DNA from: Actinobacteria bacterium IMCC26207
Lineage (GTDB): Bacteria; Actinomycetota; Acidimicrobiia; Acidimicrobiales; Microtrichaceae
DNA: 64,000 nt
Direction: 5' to 3'
Assembly: GCA_001025035.1 (NCBI GenBank)
Contig: LCZK01000010.1
Coordinates: 124,001-188,000 of the forward strand
Below, in pieces: positions 37,599 through 47,200 of the stretch. The position numbers and the translations under genes were made by a program. Under the pieces are notes generated by a model. The model saw only the letters and a list, made by a program, of their open reading frames with translations. It had not been told where the DNA came from and did no database searches. Positions within the stretch are counted from its first letter, which is position 1. Each line of letters starts with the position of its first letter.

Positions 37599-38483
37599 AT
37601 GGCTGACACAAGTGGAACCAACTGGACTGAGCTTTCGGCTAGAGCCTCGATGGCCTCGCACCGGTTGATCGGATGGATCTATTGGGACCCAACCGCAATC
37701 GACGCTTTTACCCGCTTGGGTATTGAGAACGGATTTGGCTATTACATCGCTAGCCGGGGTGCACCCTTGGCTGCAGCCGGCCACCAAAGCGTCGCGGCCG
37801 CTTTCTATTCGATTCACCCTGGGTTTGTTCAGATCTCTTTAGAGATGGCCGCAGCCGTGACCACCTTTGAGCAGATCACTCAGGTGCGTAACGAGGCAGT
37901 TGGCATTGGTGTTCGAGCTACGGCTCCCGAAATCTGCGATGCGTTAGCTGACATGGGCGAGAGGCTGTGGGAAGTGGTCGACTCGATGCCATCTTCGGGG
38001 CGAGTGCTGTTCGCTGCTCACCGGCAATGGACTCGATCACAAGACCCACTCGTTTCGGCTTGGCTAGCGCTTAATTGCATCCGGGAGTATCGCGGTGACA
38101 CCCACTTCGGGATTCTTCTGTCAGAAAACCTGAGCGGTACGCAGGCCGGTCTGCTGCACGACGCTCACCTGAACTACCCAGGGGATTGGATTCCTCGCAG
38201 CCGAGGGGCTGATGATGCTGCCCTTGAGTCTGCTTTGGCCGATCTTGAGTTGCGTGGGCTAGCGGCGGGCGGAGTAGTGAATCAGGCTGGGCTTGATCTG
38301 CGTGAACGCATCGAACTGCGCACCAACGAACTCACCGAGGTTGCTTGGCGGGCGCTCGGGGAGGAACTCACCCGGCAGTTCGTAGAACTGATTGAAGCCG
38401 TTGGGTCGCGGTTTATGGACAGAATCGATGCGACTGCAGGGCCCAACTGGATGCCAGCCGCACGCGACCGGCGAGCCAACTGA
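37599..38483 (+). CDS. SCO6745-family protein
   Basis: A 294-residue protein of a family common in actinobacteria. Family-like blocks: FGYYIASRGAPLAAAG near residue 40, AAFYSIHPGFVQ, a LNCIREYRGDTHFGILL segment near residue 160, and a C-terminal winged-helix-like region (LELRGLAAGGVVNQAGLDLRERIE). No catalytic motif is known to me; the C-terminal part suggests DNA or ligand binding. ATG at 37599 is preferred over an upstream ATG at 37542 that lies inside the palindromic element. Its stop begins a stop-bearing tandem repeat. Confidence 0.75.
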   Translation: MADTSGTNWTELSARASMASHRLIGWIYWDPTAIDAFTRLGIENGFGYYIASRGAPLAAAGHQSVAAAFYSIHPGFVQISLEMAAAVTTFEQITQVRNEAVGIGVRATAPEICDALADMGERLWEVVDSMPSSGRVLFAAHRQWTRSQDPLVSAWLALNCIREYRGDTHFGILLSENLSGTQAGLLHDAHLNYPGDWIPRSRGADDAALESALADLELRGLAAGGVVNQAGLDLRERIELRTNELTEVAWRALGEELTRQFVELIEAVGSRFMDRIDATAGPNWMPAARDRRAN

Positions 38484-38525
38484 CAGCCGAACAAACTGAC
38501 AGCCGAGCCGACTGAGCGCCGCCCT
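38478..38525 (+). repeat. 16-bp tandem repeat carrying TGA stops after the SCO6745-family gene
   Basis: Units AACTGACAGCCGAACA, AACTGACAGCCGAGCC and a diverged GACTGAGCGCCGCCCT begin at 38478, 38494 and 38510. They contain TGA at 38481 (the gene's stop), 38497 and 38513, in three different frames. Confidence 0.85.
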
Positions 38526-38546
38526 CACGTAGGTCGGGCGTAAGTG

Positions 38547-39323
38547 CTAGTCGGCTTGAATGATCCGGGCTACCAGCAGAACCAGAATCACCAAAGCGAT
38601 CGAGGTCTGAATCATCATGAGTGCTTTGGCTGGCCGGGTCCGGGTGTTCTCGAGCGTTGGCCCGAACGTTGAGTTCGTGAAGAACGACAGCACGAAGTAG
38701 TCGAACCATCTTGGTGGTTCATCTGGGCGATGCCCGTTTGGCTCAAAGTCGAAGGCGCCACCGGGGAGGTGCGCGTCTGCAAGTTGATACCAGAGAGAGA
38801 AGTTCAAGGTGATGGAAATGAAGGCCAAGCCCAAGTCCAAGGTAAGCCCGAGCTGACTCTGGGTGCTCAATGCAGGAGCGGCGATCAGGGTAGTCAGATT
38901 GATGAGTAGGTTCATTCCCGCAAAGCTCAGGTACCCGACCATAAGAGGCATGGCGATTCGGGGGGTCCTACGATTCGCAAACAGAAACATCGCCAAAGCC
39001 AGCATCATGAGCAGCACAAAAGAAATGTTGGCTAGCAAGCTCACAATGCGGCCCACCTGATCGACTGTCGCTCCACCGGGCATCGCACTTTGAAGCCGAG
39101 AGGTGAGGAGCAGGTCGAACAATTCAATTGCGGCAGCCACTCCGACAAAGGGAAGCAGTCGCATTGCCGGCCGGTCGCGTGGTCGGTCGTAATGATCATC
39201 GCCGGGTGAGAGTGGCTCAAACAGGGCTCGTAGTGCACCGCTTCGCGGCACTGAATCCTCTGGAAGGGTTTTGGGTGAATCGGACACGTGAGCAACCACC
39301 TGAGATTTGGCGTACACCAGCAC
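38547..39323 (-). CDS. membrane protein with ion-channel-like C-terminal hairpin
   Basis: About 258 residues with roughly five membrane helices: near the VGVAAAIELFDLLLTS, ISFVLLMMLALAMFLF, YLSFAGMNLLINL and FISITLNFSLWYQL segments, then a C-terminal helix (TSIALVILVLLVARII). Before the last helix, FDYFVLSFFTNSTFGPT resembles the pore helix of two-TM K+ channels, but the GYG selectivity sequence is replaced by STFGPT. Actinobacterial relatives share this pore-like signature. The start is uncertain (GTG at 39323, 39317 or later); longer forms would run into the nucleoside hydrolase gene. Confidence 0.55.
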   Translation of the reverse strand: MLVYAKSQVVAHVSDSPKTLPEDSVPRSGALRALFEPLSPGDDHYDRPRDRPAMRLLPFVGVAAAIELFDLLLTSRLQSAMPGGATVDQVGRIVSLLANISFVLLMMLALAMFLFANRRTPRIAMPLMVGYLSFAGMNLLINLTTLIAAPALSTQSQLGLTLDLGLAFISITLNFSLWYQLADAHLPGGAFDFEPNGHRPDEPPRWFDYFVLSFFTNSTFGPTLENTRTRPAKALMMIQTSIALVILVLLVARIIQAD

Positions 39324-39390
39324 GCTTGAAGCATCTGAAGTTATCGCGCAACCACTCAGTTCTGGTGCTGCGATGTGGAAACCTAGGCTG

Positions 39391-40338
39391 ATGAGCGAAC
39401 CGATGAGCGAACCAATGCGTGAAAAGTTATTTGTTGATTGCGACCCTGGCCACGATGACGCTATTGCGCTTGCCGTAGCGGCGCACCGCGGCCAACTGCT
39501 CGGAGTGACCACCGTGGCTGGCAACGTTGCCGTTGAGCAGACCACCATCAACGCTCTCACGGTGCTGCAATTGCTCGGTAGTGAGGTTGAGGTTCATTCA
39601 GGCGCTGCTGTGCCCCTGAATGGTCAACCGGGGCAGTTCGCATCCTTTGTTCATGGCGACAACGGCCTTGTCGGCGCGACCATGCCAGAACTGACTCGCT
39701 CAGTCGCGAGTGATGACGCGGCCGGGTACTTGATCGAAGCGACTGGCGAACATCCCGGTGCTTGGATTCTGGCGATTGGCCCCATGACCAACTTGGCACT
39801 CGCAGTTCAACGCGATCCCACCCTTGTGGATCGGATTGCTGGCATCACCATGATGGGTGGTGGCACCTATGGCAACATCACTGCTGCCGCCGAGTTCAAT
39901 ATCAGCTTCGACCCCGAGGCCGCTGACGTGGTATTTCGCAGTGGCGCAAAGATTGTGCAATGTGGGCTGGATCTGACCCATCAACTCTGTGTTGATGACG
40001 CTCTAGTTGCTGCATCGCGAGCTACCGGTACTGCGTTCGGAGAGTTCTGCTCCGGCATGCTGGGCGGGTATCTGGACAACATCCGGGCGCTGACTGGGAG
40101 CAACACGGAGGCCGTCTTGTATGACCCGTGTGCCGCACTAGCGGTGACTGATCCTGAGTTGTTTGATTTTGCGCAGCGCTTTGTAGAGGTGGAACTGACC
40201 GGTGCGCTCACTCGTGGGATGACGCTTATGGATCAGCGCTCCTGGATGTCCGAGGGCGGTCCTGTGCAGTGGGCACAGACCATTGATGCCGTTGCTGCCA
40301 CAAACCTGATTCTTGATTCGATAGCGGCGGCGCCCTGA
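39391..40338 (+). CDS. inosine-uridine-preferring nucleoside hydrolase
   Basis: A 315-residue nucleoside hydrolase that splits the N-glycosidic bond of nucleosides to base and ribose. DCDPGHDDAIAL near residue 14 is the Ca2+-binding Asp cluster (DxDxxxDD); the second region ITMMGGGTYGNITAAAEFNISFDPEAA and the C-terminal YDPCAALAV also fit. ATG at 39391 is chosen among in-frame ATGs at 39391, 39403 and 39415. Convergent with a ribokinase, a fitting partner for the released ribose. Confidence 0.92.
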   Translation: MSEPMSEPMREKLFVDCDPGHDDAIALAVAAHRGQLLGVTTVAGNVAVEQTTINALTVLQLLGSEVEVHSGAAVPLNGQPGQFASFVHGDNGLVGATMPELTRSVASDDAAGYLIEATGEHPGAWILAIGPMTNLALAVQRDPTLVDRIAGITMMGGGTYGNITAAAEFNISFDPEAADVVFRSGAKIVQCGLDLTHQLCVDDALVAASRATGTAFGEFCSGMLGGYLDNIRALTGSNTEAVLYDPCAALAVTDPELFDFAQRFVEVELTGALTRGMTLMDQRSWMSEGGPVQWAQTIDAVAATNLILDSIAAAP

Positions 40339-40351
40339 GCGGCAGCGATTG

Positions 40352-41233
40352 CTATGCCCGAAGTAAGGCCTCGACCTCGGCTCTTGTGGGCAGTGCGGCG
40401 CGTGCACCAACAGAGCGGGTGGCGAGAGCCCCAGCAGCGCAGGCGAATGCAGGGTCTGCGCTGACTGCAAAGGCTGCGCAAAAACTATCGCCGGCTCCCG
40501 TGCTGTCGATTGCGCTCACGGTGTAACTGCTGAACCCTTGCACTGTGCCGCTGCGATGTAATTCCGCTCCGGCTGCGCCCTTTGTGACTAGTACTTCGGT
40601 TGCGCCGAGTGTCAACAATTCTGCGGCGCCGCCATACGCATCGGCCTCGCCCTGATTCACAATGACGGTTTCGCAATCCGCAATCCAAGACAGGTCGCTC
40701 AAATCAATCGGACTTGGATTGCAGATGGTTCTAGTCTCGCTGAGCTGTGATTTTGAAGCTTTGAGTTCCTGACCGACCCGTAATGCCAGCGTTGCCATTT
40801 CTATGCCGATCTCGAAGCCCACAATGAGTACCTCGGGTCGCAGCTCGGCAAGAGCTTGGCGCAGGTAATGCCCGCTCAGGCATCGGTTGGCGCCCGGAGC
40901 TACTGCAATGGTGTTCTCGCCGTGAGCGTCCACGCTGATCAACGCAGTTCCGGTTGCAGCGTCCGAAACCGCATGCAGGTGATCAATGTTGATCCCACTC
41001 GCCCGCAAGTCGGCCCGAATCGCGTCTGCGTACTCGTCTTGGCCAGTACAGCCCACAAAGGCAACCTCGGCTCCAAGCAGAGCCGCAGCGCTGGCTTGGT
41101 TTGCGCCCTTGCCACCAAGAGCCTGTGTGAACCTACCGTTGGTGACTGTCTCGCCTAGCGCGGGAAGGTGCAGCCCGTGCCAGATCAGATCCATATTGCA
41201 GGAACCAACGACAACTATGCGCGAGCTGCTCAT
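40352..41233 (-). CDS. rbsK: ribokinase-like PfkB sugar kinase
   Basis: A 293-residue PfkB-family kinase. VVVGSCNMDLIWHGLHLPALGET and GGKGANQASAAALLG are the substrate-binding N-terminal signature; the C-terminal signature DSTGAGDSFCAAFA holds the catalytic Asp and anion hole. GGKGANQA is typical of ribokinase. Converges with the nucleoside hydrolase 13 bp away, suggesting ribose salvage. Substrate is inferred. Confidence 0.88.
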   Translation of the reverse strand: MSSSRIVVVGSCNMDLIWHGLHLPALGETVTNGRFTQALGGKGANQASAAALLGAEVAFVGCTGQDEYADAIRADLRASGINIDHLHAVSDAATGTALISVDAHGENTIAVAPGANRCLSGHYLRQALAELRPEVLIVGFEIGIEMATLALRVGQELKASKSQLSETRTICNPSPIDLSDLSWIADCETVIVNQGEADAYGGAAELLTLGATEVLVTKGAAGAELHRSGTVQGFSSYTVSAIDSTGAGDSFCAAFAVSADPAFACAAGALATRSVGARAALPTRAEVEALLRA

Positions 41234-41273
41234 GTGCAGAGGCTAGGCGTGCAGAAGCGGTGCCGCTTAGCTA

Positions 41274-44261
41274 TCAATCACCCTCGTCGTCAGCCACAGC
41301 TGTATATGTAGTCGCTGGCTTGGGCAGAATCTGGGAATCAAACATGGTGAGCTCGTCTGTTGAACAGGTCTCACTCAGATCGATTCGCATCCCGGCAAAC
41401 AGCAGTTGCCCTTCATGGTGTAGCGGAAGGGTCTCCATAAAGGTGGCAGAGTCCGAAATGACCTCACGCCAGCTTGGTGCCATCGCAATGATGGACTTAT
41501 CAGTCTCGATCTTGGCACCAAGGCCTTCTCGAGTCCAGAGGCTGCCAACAAAGTGCGTTGGAACATCTAGCGGAATGATCTCTCTAAAGAGTCCCTCGGC
41601 AGGGTCGGCCGATTGCGGAGCAGCCGGATCGGGGTAGGCCGTTGTCCCGTCGACGAGTACCTCGGTGGTAATCGCCCCGATTGAGCTGGAACTAATCAGT
41701 TCCCTAGTCGTGGTCTCGGGCCCCAACCGGCAGGCTTGGCCGTGGCCGCCAACCATAAAGGTGGTGGAGAGATAATCGAGCAGCCCGTTCGGACGGCGTG
41801 GGTTCTCTTCGAACGGATCAGACACCTCGTTGAGAGCTTGTTGCGTATGGAAGTCCTCTGAGAGTTGAACCTTTGCGGCCTCCCAGGAACGTTGCGCCCA
41901 ACCCATTGTAAAGATGGTCCGGCGTGCCTCATGAGTCAGCACGTCCAACTTTGAGGTATCCGGTTTTGCTGTGGCTGAACGGGTTGCTCGGGGTGCGTCA
42001 GCTAACAGCATGGGGGTAGATCCCAAGGTTGGGGCTGTGCGTCCGGCGAAGGGGTCATGCAACAGAGATGACAAAATGGGTGTCCAGCGAAGGTATTGCC
42101 AGTAGGCCGAGTTCAGTCGCAATGCTTCTCGGGCGTAATGGGCGAAGGCCTTTGTGGCCTCATTTCGCTGGTCGATCCCAGACTCGTATTGATGCATGCG
42201 CCGGAACCGTTCGGCCAGGTCCTTCCAGAACTTTCTAAAGGCCCAGAGCACACAGACGATCAGCGTTAGGACTCCGGCTGCTACTAGCTGCGCTGAACTA
42301 ATTCGGTATATCCACCCGAACTTCCAAACGACCAGCGAGTAGATCAGTGTGGCAGCAAGCGTTCCGATACCAAAACCCAACAGGCGATAGATGGCCTTGC
42401 GGGAGGTATCGTGATCAGTCGGCATGGTCGGGCGAGGTTGCTGCAGCGTTGCAATAGCTATCAACAACTCCATCTGAGCTTTTCCGAGTCCATCGCCGAT
42501 TCGGCTGCCGACTCTCCATGCGTAGGGCTCGCGTGTATTTCGCACCCATTCCTCAACTGTGTGGAGCTGCGTTTGGGTCAACTCAACAGCCTCTAAGCGT
42601 GCTGCTTCTGCCGGGTCCACCGCTGCTTCTTCAGGGTTATCGCTTGGCGCACCATCTCCGCCTGATACGGCAGAGGGCGGCGGGGGCGGCGGGGGAGGGG
42701 GTGTACCTGCGGCTGGCTGATAGGCGGGTGGAAGGATTGAAGGTTCGCTCGCGGGGGAGTCTGCTTCCCCCTCGCCCTCAGCAGCAGGTTCAGCAGCCTC
42801 TGCCTCTGGGGATTGTCCAATGAGCACCGTCAGACGATCGCGAAGCCGGCCAACGGTCAGGTTGACCAGCATCGGATCAAATGCGGTGAGCTCAACTCCT
42901 ACACGATCATCTAGTGATTCTTTAGACACCCGTAGCTTCGGGTAGTCCGGTCGAATCACCACATCGGACGGGTCTTGAAGTACTGCGTGCGCATCACCAA
43001 TCTGCGGGCGGCTTTGCTCAGGCGGCATGGTCGAAGCATCGACGAGTGCAATCCCTACTCGCAGGTACTCCTCCCACAACACCTTGGTGTTTGCTGGCAT
43101 ATACCTAGTGGTTGGGTTGGCGAGCTGAATCGCCGATTCCAGAGCCTTCTGCAGTGCCTCGGTATCAGAGGTAGGCCGCTGATGCGGCTTGCCGATGCTG
43201 ACCTCAAACGCAGAGGATGATCCAAACAGAACCCCCGTAGCCATATTCGATGCCGCCGTACTTGCTGCTGCAACTGCGGCATCAAGCATGACTCGCGGTG
43301 CTTCCTTGACTCCCTTGACCATATAGCTAAAGAACATTTTGAGCGCTGCGAGTAGCTTGATCTTTTGCATCGGTCGGTACGCTGCAGGAGGAATCGTGAC
43401 GAGGTCAATGAACTCGCTATGACGATCGCACAACTGATCGGCGGCTTCTCTTGAGAACGGTTCCGGCGGGATTGCCGAGATGATCTGCGGAGTTGAAGTT
43501 GGCACTGGCCATCCAGGTGCACCCGTACCCGATCCTGGTTTCAGGGCGTTCTCGGTGACCTGAACAGTTGGATCTGCAAGGTCGAGCGAGCGCACAAAGC
43601 TGCGTACGAGTTGAACTCCTTGTGGTCCGCTGTCGGCTGACCAACTGTCCATGGGGCCTTCACCGACAAATGCCCAAGCGGCACCAAGAGTGCACAGGTT
43701 TTGCGAGGCTAGGTCTGCAAAAGCCTGGTTTGTTTCACCGCTCGCAGTGTAAGCAGGTACGGGTGCTGCAGCACCACCCGGCAGCGACTGATCTGTTGGG
43801 CTAATCACTAGATTGGCAGACCAAGTGGGTAGTACTGACTGCGGGCTAGCAAGGGCCGTATCGGGGTCAATCAGAAAGCAGGCGAGCGTAACAAGGTGTT
43901 GTTCGGGGCCGATATAGCGAACGAGTTCCTCCCTGAGCTGCTCTGCAGAATGCACGCCCTCGGTCTCGTCGCCTTCTGGGGTGCTGGTATGCAGCGTGAC
44001 GATACGGATCACATCGCAGTAATTGTCAGACAGCCAGTCGAGCAGGCGCGTTGGTTGTTGTAGCTCGCCAGCTATCAGCATGAAGTGCTCAACGTCTTGT
44101 GGCCGAGCACCATCAACAAGGTCGCCCAGATTCAGAAAGCTGACTGGATGCAGCAACCCAGCTTGTGACCACTGAGTCATCTTGTTAACGGTGTTTTGTT
44201 GCAGGTCTTTCCCCTGCAACAAAAACACCGTATGGCGACGTGTCTCAGTCCCCGTCATCAT
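41274..44261 (-). CDS. large two-TM protein of the tubulin-like/VWA operon
   Basis: A 995-residue protein I do not recognise. The N-terminal 500 residues look soluble and mixed alpha/beta. A Glu/Ala/Pro-rich linker follows, with nine prolines in a row near residues 520-529. Two adjacent membrane helices span about 625-672 (AATLIYSLVVWKFG and QLVAAGVLTLIVCVLWAF), followed by a basic segment and a C-terminal region ending in acidic DDEGD. It overlaps the tubulin-like gene by 17 bp (ATG at 44261 or 44258, with GAGG just upstream). As the terminal gene it probably forms a membrane anchor or adaptor. Consecutive stops TGA TAG close the frame. Confidence 0.75.
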   Translation of the reverse strand: MMTGTETRRHTVFLLQGKDLQQNTVNKMTQWSQAGLLHPVSFLNLGDLVDGARPQDVEHFMLIAGELQQPTRLLDWLSDNYCDVIRIVTLHTSTPEGDETEGVHSAEQLREELVRYIGPEQHLVTLACFLIDPDTALASPQSVLPTWSANLVISPTDQSLPGGAAAPVPAYTASGETNQAFADLASQNLCTLGAAWAFVGEGPMDSWSADSGPQGVQLVRSFVRSLDLADPTVQVTENALKPGSGTGAPGWPVPTSTPQIISAIPPEPFSREAADQLCDRHSEFIDLVTIPPAAYRPMQKIKLLAALKMFFSYMVKGVKEAPRVMLDAAVAAASTAASNMATGVLFGSSSAFEVSIGKPHQRPTSDTEALQKALESAIQLANPTTRYMPANTKVLWEEYLRVGIALVDASTMPPEQSRPQIGDAHAVLQDPSDVVIRPDYPKLRVSKESLDDRVGVELTAFDPMLVNLTVGRLRDRLTVLIGQSPEAEAAEPAAEGEGEADSPASEPSILPPAYQPAAGTPPPPPPPPPSAVSGGDGAPSDNPEEAAVDPAEAARLEAVELTQTQLHTVEEWVRNTREPYAWRVGSRIGDGLGKAQMELLIAIATLQQPRPTMPTDHDTSRKAIYRLLGFGIGTLAATLIYSLVVWKFGWIYRISSAQLVAAGVLTLIVCVLWAFRKFWKDLAERFRRMHQYESGIDQRNEATKAFAHYAREALRLNSAYWQYLRWTPILSSLLHDPFAGRTAPTLGSTPMLLADAPRATRSATAKPDTSKLDVLTHEARRTIFTMGWAQRSWEAAKVQLSEDFHTQQALNEVSDPFEENPRRPNGLLDYLSTTFMVGGHGQACRLGPETTTRELISSSSIGAITTEVLVDGTTAYPDPAAPQSADPAEGLFREIIPLDVPTHFVGSLWTREGLGAKIETDKSIIAMAPSWREVISDSATFMETLPLHHEGQLLFAGMRIDLSETCSTDELTMFDSQILPKPATTYTAVADDEGD

Positions 44262-47200
44262 CCGCCTCGGAGGTAGAAATATTTGCCGTCTCTGAATAGA
44301 GCGCTGCGAATGCAGAATCCAAAATGTCTCTCAGGTCTAGCCAGCGTGGCTGCGTCAGCATCGATGCCTTGGTAACTGGGCTCTCGTCGAGGCGATCAAC
44401 ATAGTTGCGCTTGCGACCATCAAGGTAGGCGAGCACTGCCCTCTGTCGGTCCGCTGGAGTTGCATCCTGCTCACTCGGAATCGACTTGTCTGCATTTTGC
44501 CAAGCACGGGATAGAGCGGGTTTCCCGTGGGCTGTATTACCGAACTGAACCCAGTTGCGCAGATGCTGTGGTGCATCCTCTCCAAGCGACCGCAACAGTG
44601 AGTATGCCCGAAGCGGCTCAATGTTTCCTCGTATCTGGCTCTCGAGCATGGACAATCCCATTGACTCGAGCACTGCTGGCAACAAGTCCATCTCGCCGGT
44701 CGGGCTCGGGCCCAAGTAGGGGAACGGAAAGGCCTCATCTCGCTGGTACTCGGGGTTATAAATCTGCACGGGATCAGAGCCGATGGCCTGCTTATCCCAG
44801 GTCAGGTCACCCAAGAGTCGGCCAAGGAACCAGCCGCGAGTCATGGATGCAATGACCTCGGGTGAGGCTGGGATGAACTCAGGCAACGCGCGTGCCCGAC
44901 GCCAACGCCAGAACTGCTCGCGTGTTGCGTTGTTGTCTCGGCTCGAGGTCCACTGCTCGGCAATTGGCTTAATCACTGACTGCAACACGATGGGCTGAAC
45001 AGGTGCGCTCAGCGTGGTGATGATCTCAATGCGCTGCTCATCGCCTGTTCCCATTGCCTTAGACAGTTGTGCCAACACATCATCTGGCTGCCCTGCGTTC
45101 TGAGTCATGGCAACCAGTTCTGGCTCAATATCAGTCTGGGCAAAGGGGATGGAGGTGAAGTGATACTGCGCAGTCGGAGCAGTTCCATGAACTGCGCCGA
45201 CAATCGCGTTGTTGATCTGCACAAGAGGAGGCGAGACAGCGAGCACCTCTTGGAAGGCGTTGAGTACCCGCGTGCGGCGGTTGGCGCGCTGCTCCATATC
45301 GTCCACCTCCACGTAACTGCGCAGCGACTCGTGAACAAACTCACCAAGTGCGGTATCTCTGCGATGAGTCCACTCCTCGGCGCGCTCCAGCATGTCTGCC
45401 CCGCCCAGTCGGAACTGATACCGCGCTGCAGTTGCCGGACGCTGCGTGTTCAGCATCTGTGGCCACCAGGTGTCGTCATGAAGAAGAACCTCATCAACTG
45501 ACAGGTCTCGCCCTCGGCCCGTCATGATTTCGCCCACGGCTAGTCGCTCTGCCTCTTTTGGAGACAACATGCGATCTGGGTCGAGCGCATCTCGCACTGT
45601 ATTTGCAAGTTGGTCTTCAAAAGACCTTGGAAAGGTCTCGACATCTTCAACGAGGCGCTCGTTGAGTGCCGGGAAGAGAGCCCGTGGGATGATTCCAGCG
45701 GTAGGCCAGTCCTCTATCCCCATACTCGGTGCACCAGCAGGAGGATGCTCGTCCACTCTGAGCCCACCGAGAGCGTTGCTAGAGGCATCAAGAAGGGGCC
45801 TGAGTTCATTTCGCGCAAAGTCATCAAGCAGAATGCAAGCGGTCTGTCGGAGCCGGGCCTCAAGGCCAAAAGCGAGAGTCTTTACTGCTCGCCCGATTCC
45901 CCTTGGGATGAGTTCGTTATCGGCAGTCATGGCTGCAGTACCAAACTCGTTGAGCGCCCCAGATACCCCCTCGGCCATCCGATCTGCCATGCCCTGATAT
46001 TTTGAGATCTCATTCGTTAGGTCATTAATCACGTTACGCACGTGGGTTTCCATGCGGCGAAGAATCTCGACTGTGGCCTCAAGGCCAGAGCGGCTTAATG
46101 ACTCAAGCGTTGCTGCCTCAAGTCGACCTACGATCAGCCCAACCCAGATGGATGCCTGCTGCCGTAGTGCTTGATCTGTGGCAGAGACATAGGTAGGGCG
46201 CTGGTGCTCTGCATGTTGAATAATCATGTTCGAGTATTCAATTGGTTGCGCTTGGGTGAACTGCTGAACCTGTTGGCGAATAGCTGCTCGTGCCGCCTCT
46301 TCTGCATCGGTGTTGGTTGGCCGTAGAGCGTCAAGTACTTGATTGCGCTCCTCGCCTAGTTCGTCAAGGCCACATTGGTTGATAAACCATTCCAACTGAG
46401 ACACTGCAACTTCATCTCGTGCAGCCTCGAAGGTGATTTCTTCGGGAACCTTGCGGCCAACCGTGTGCGCACGCAGTGCGTGTTCTACGCCAGAGCGGGC
46501 TAGACGCTGAGCGGTGTATCGGGCGAACCGGTCTCGGCCAAGGCTCAGCGAACCCATTCCCATCGCCGATGCCACTGTTCCCTTTACGGAATCCTTAAAC
46601 GGGGTTGCATCCTGCATGGCTACCGATGAGTTCACCCAGTTGCCGGCAAGGTACGCATACACAGAGTTCTGCGCTGCGGGCGAGGTCATAAATGCCGCGA
46701 GCGTCTTGGCTGAGGCCTCGTACACGGCGTTCTGATCGGGCAGCGTGACGGAGTTATTGGATCGCCCCACAAACATCGGGTAGCGCAGGCCTCGCCGCTC
46801 AAATGCGGCGGCTGGGATGCCTGCACGCTCAAGTGCTCGGTACTCGTCACCTGGTTGGGTGTTGTTCCAATACCCGTTCATCATCTCGCAGAGTGCGGCA
46901 AGCGAGTTCGGCATGACGCCCTGACGGGCAAGCTCGGGGATCTCAGAGAACACATCAGCGGTATACAGAATGCCGATTGAGCTATCGCCCCATCCGGCGG
47001 GGTTTGCGGCGCGGATAATGTCAGCAACATCCAGGAACATGCCGGCACCCGAACCGCCAGCCATAGATGAGACGACAACGGCTTGAGGGTCGGGACTAAT
47101 TCCCGCAGCCTCGGCGCCAAGGTGAATGCTCAGGCGCTGAAGCTGTGGGGAAATTCCAGGGTCTGACAGCTTGGTGCGAGCGCTTGCGAGCCCATCGCGA

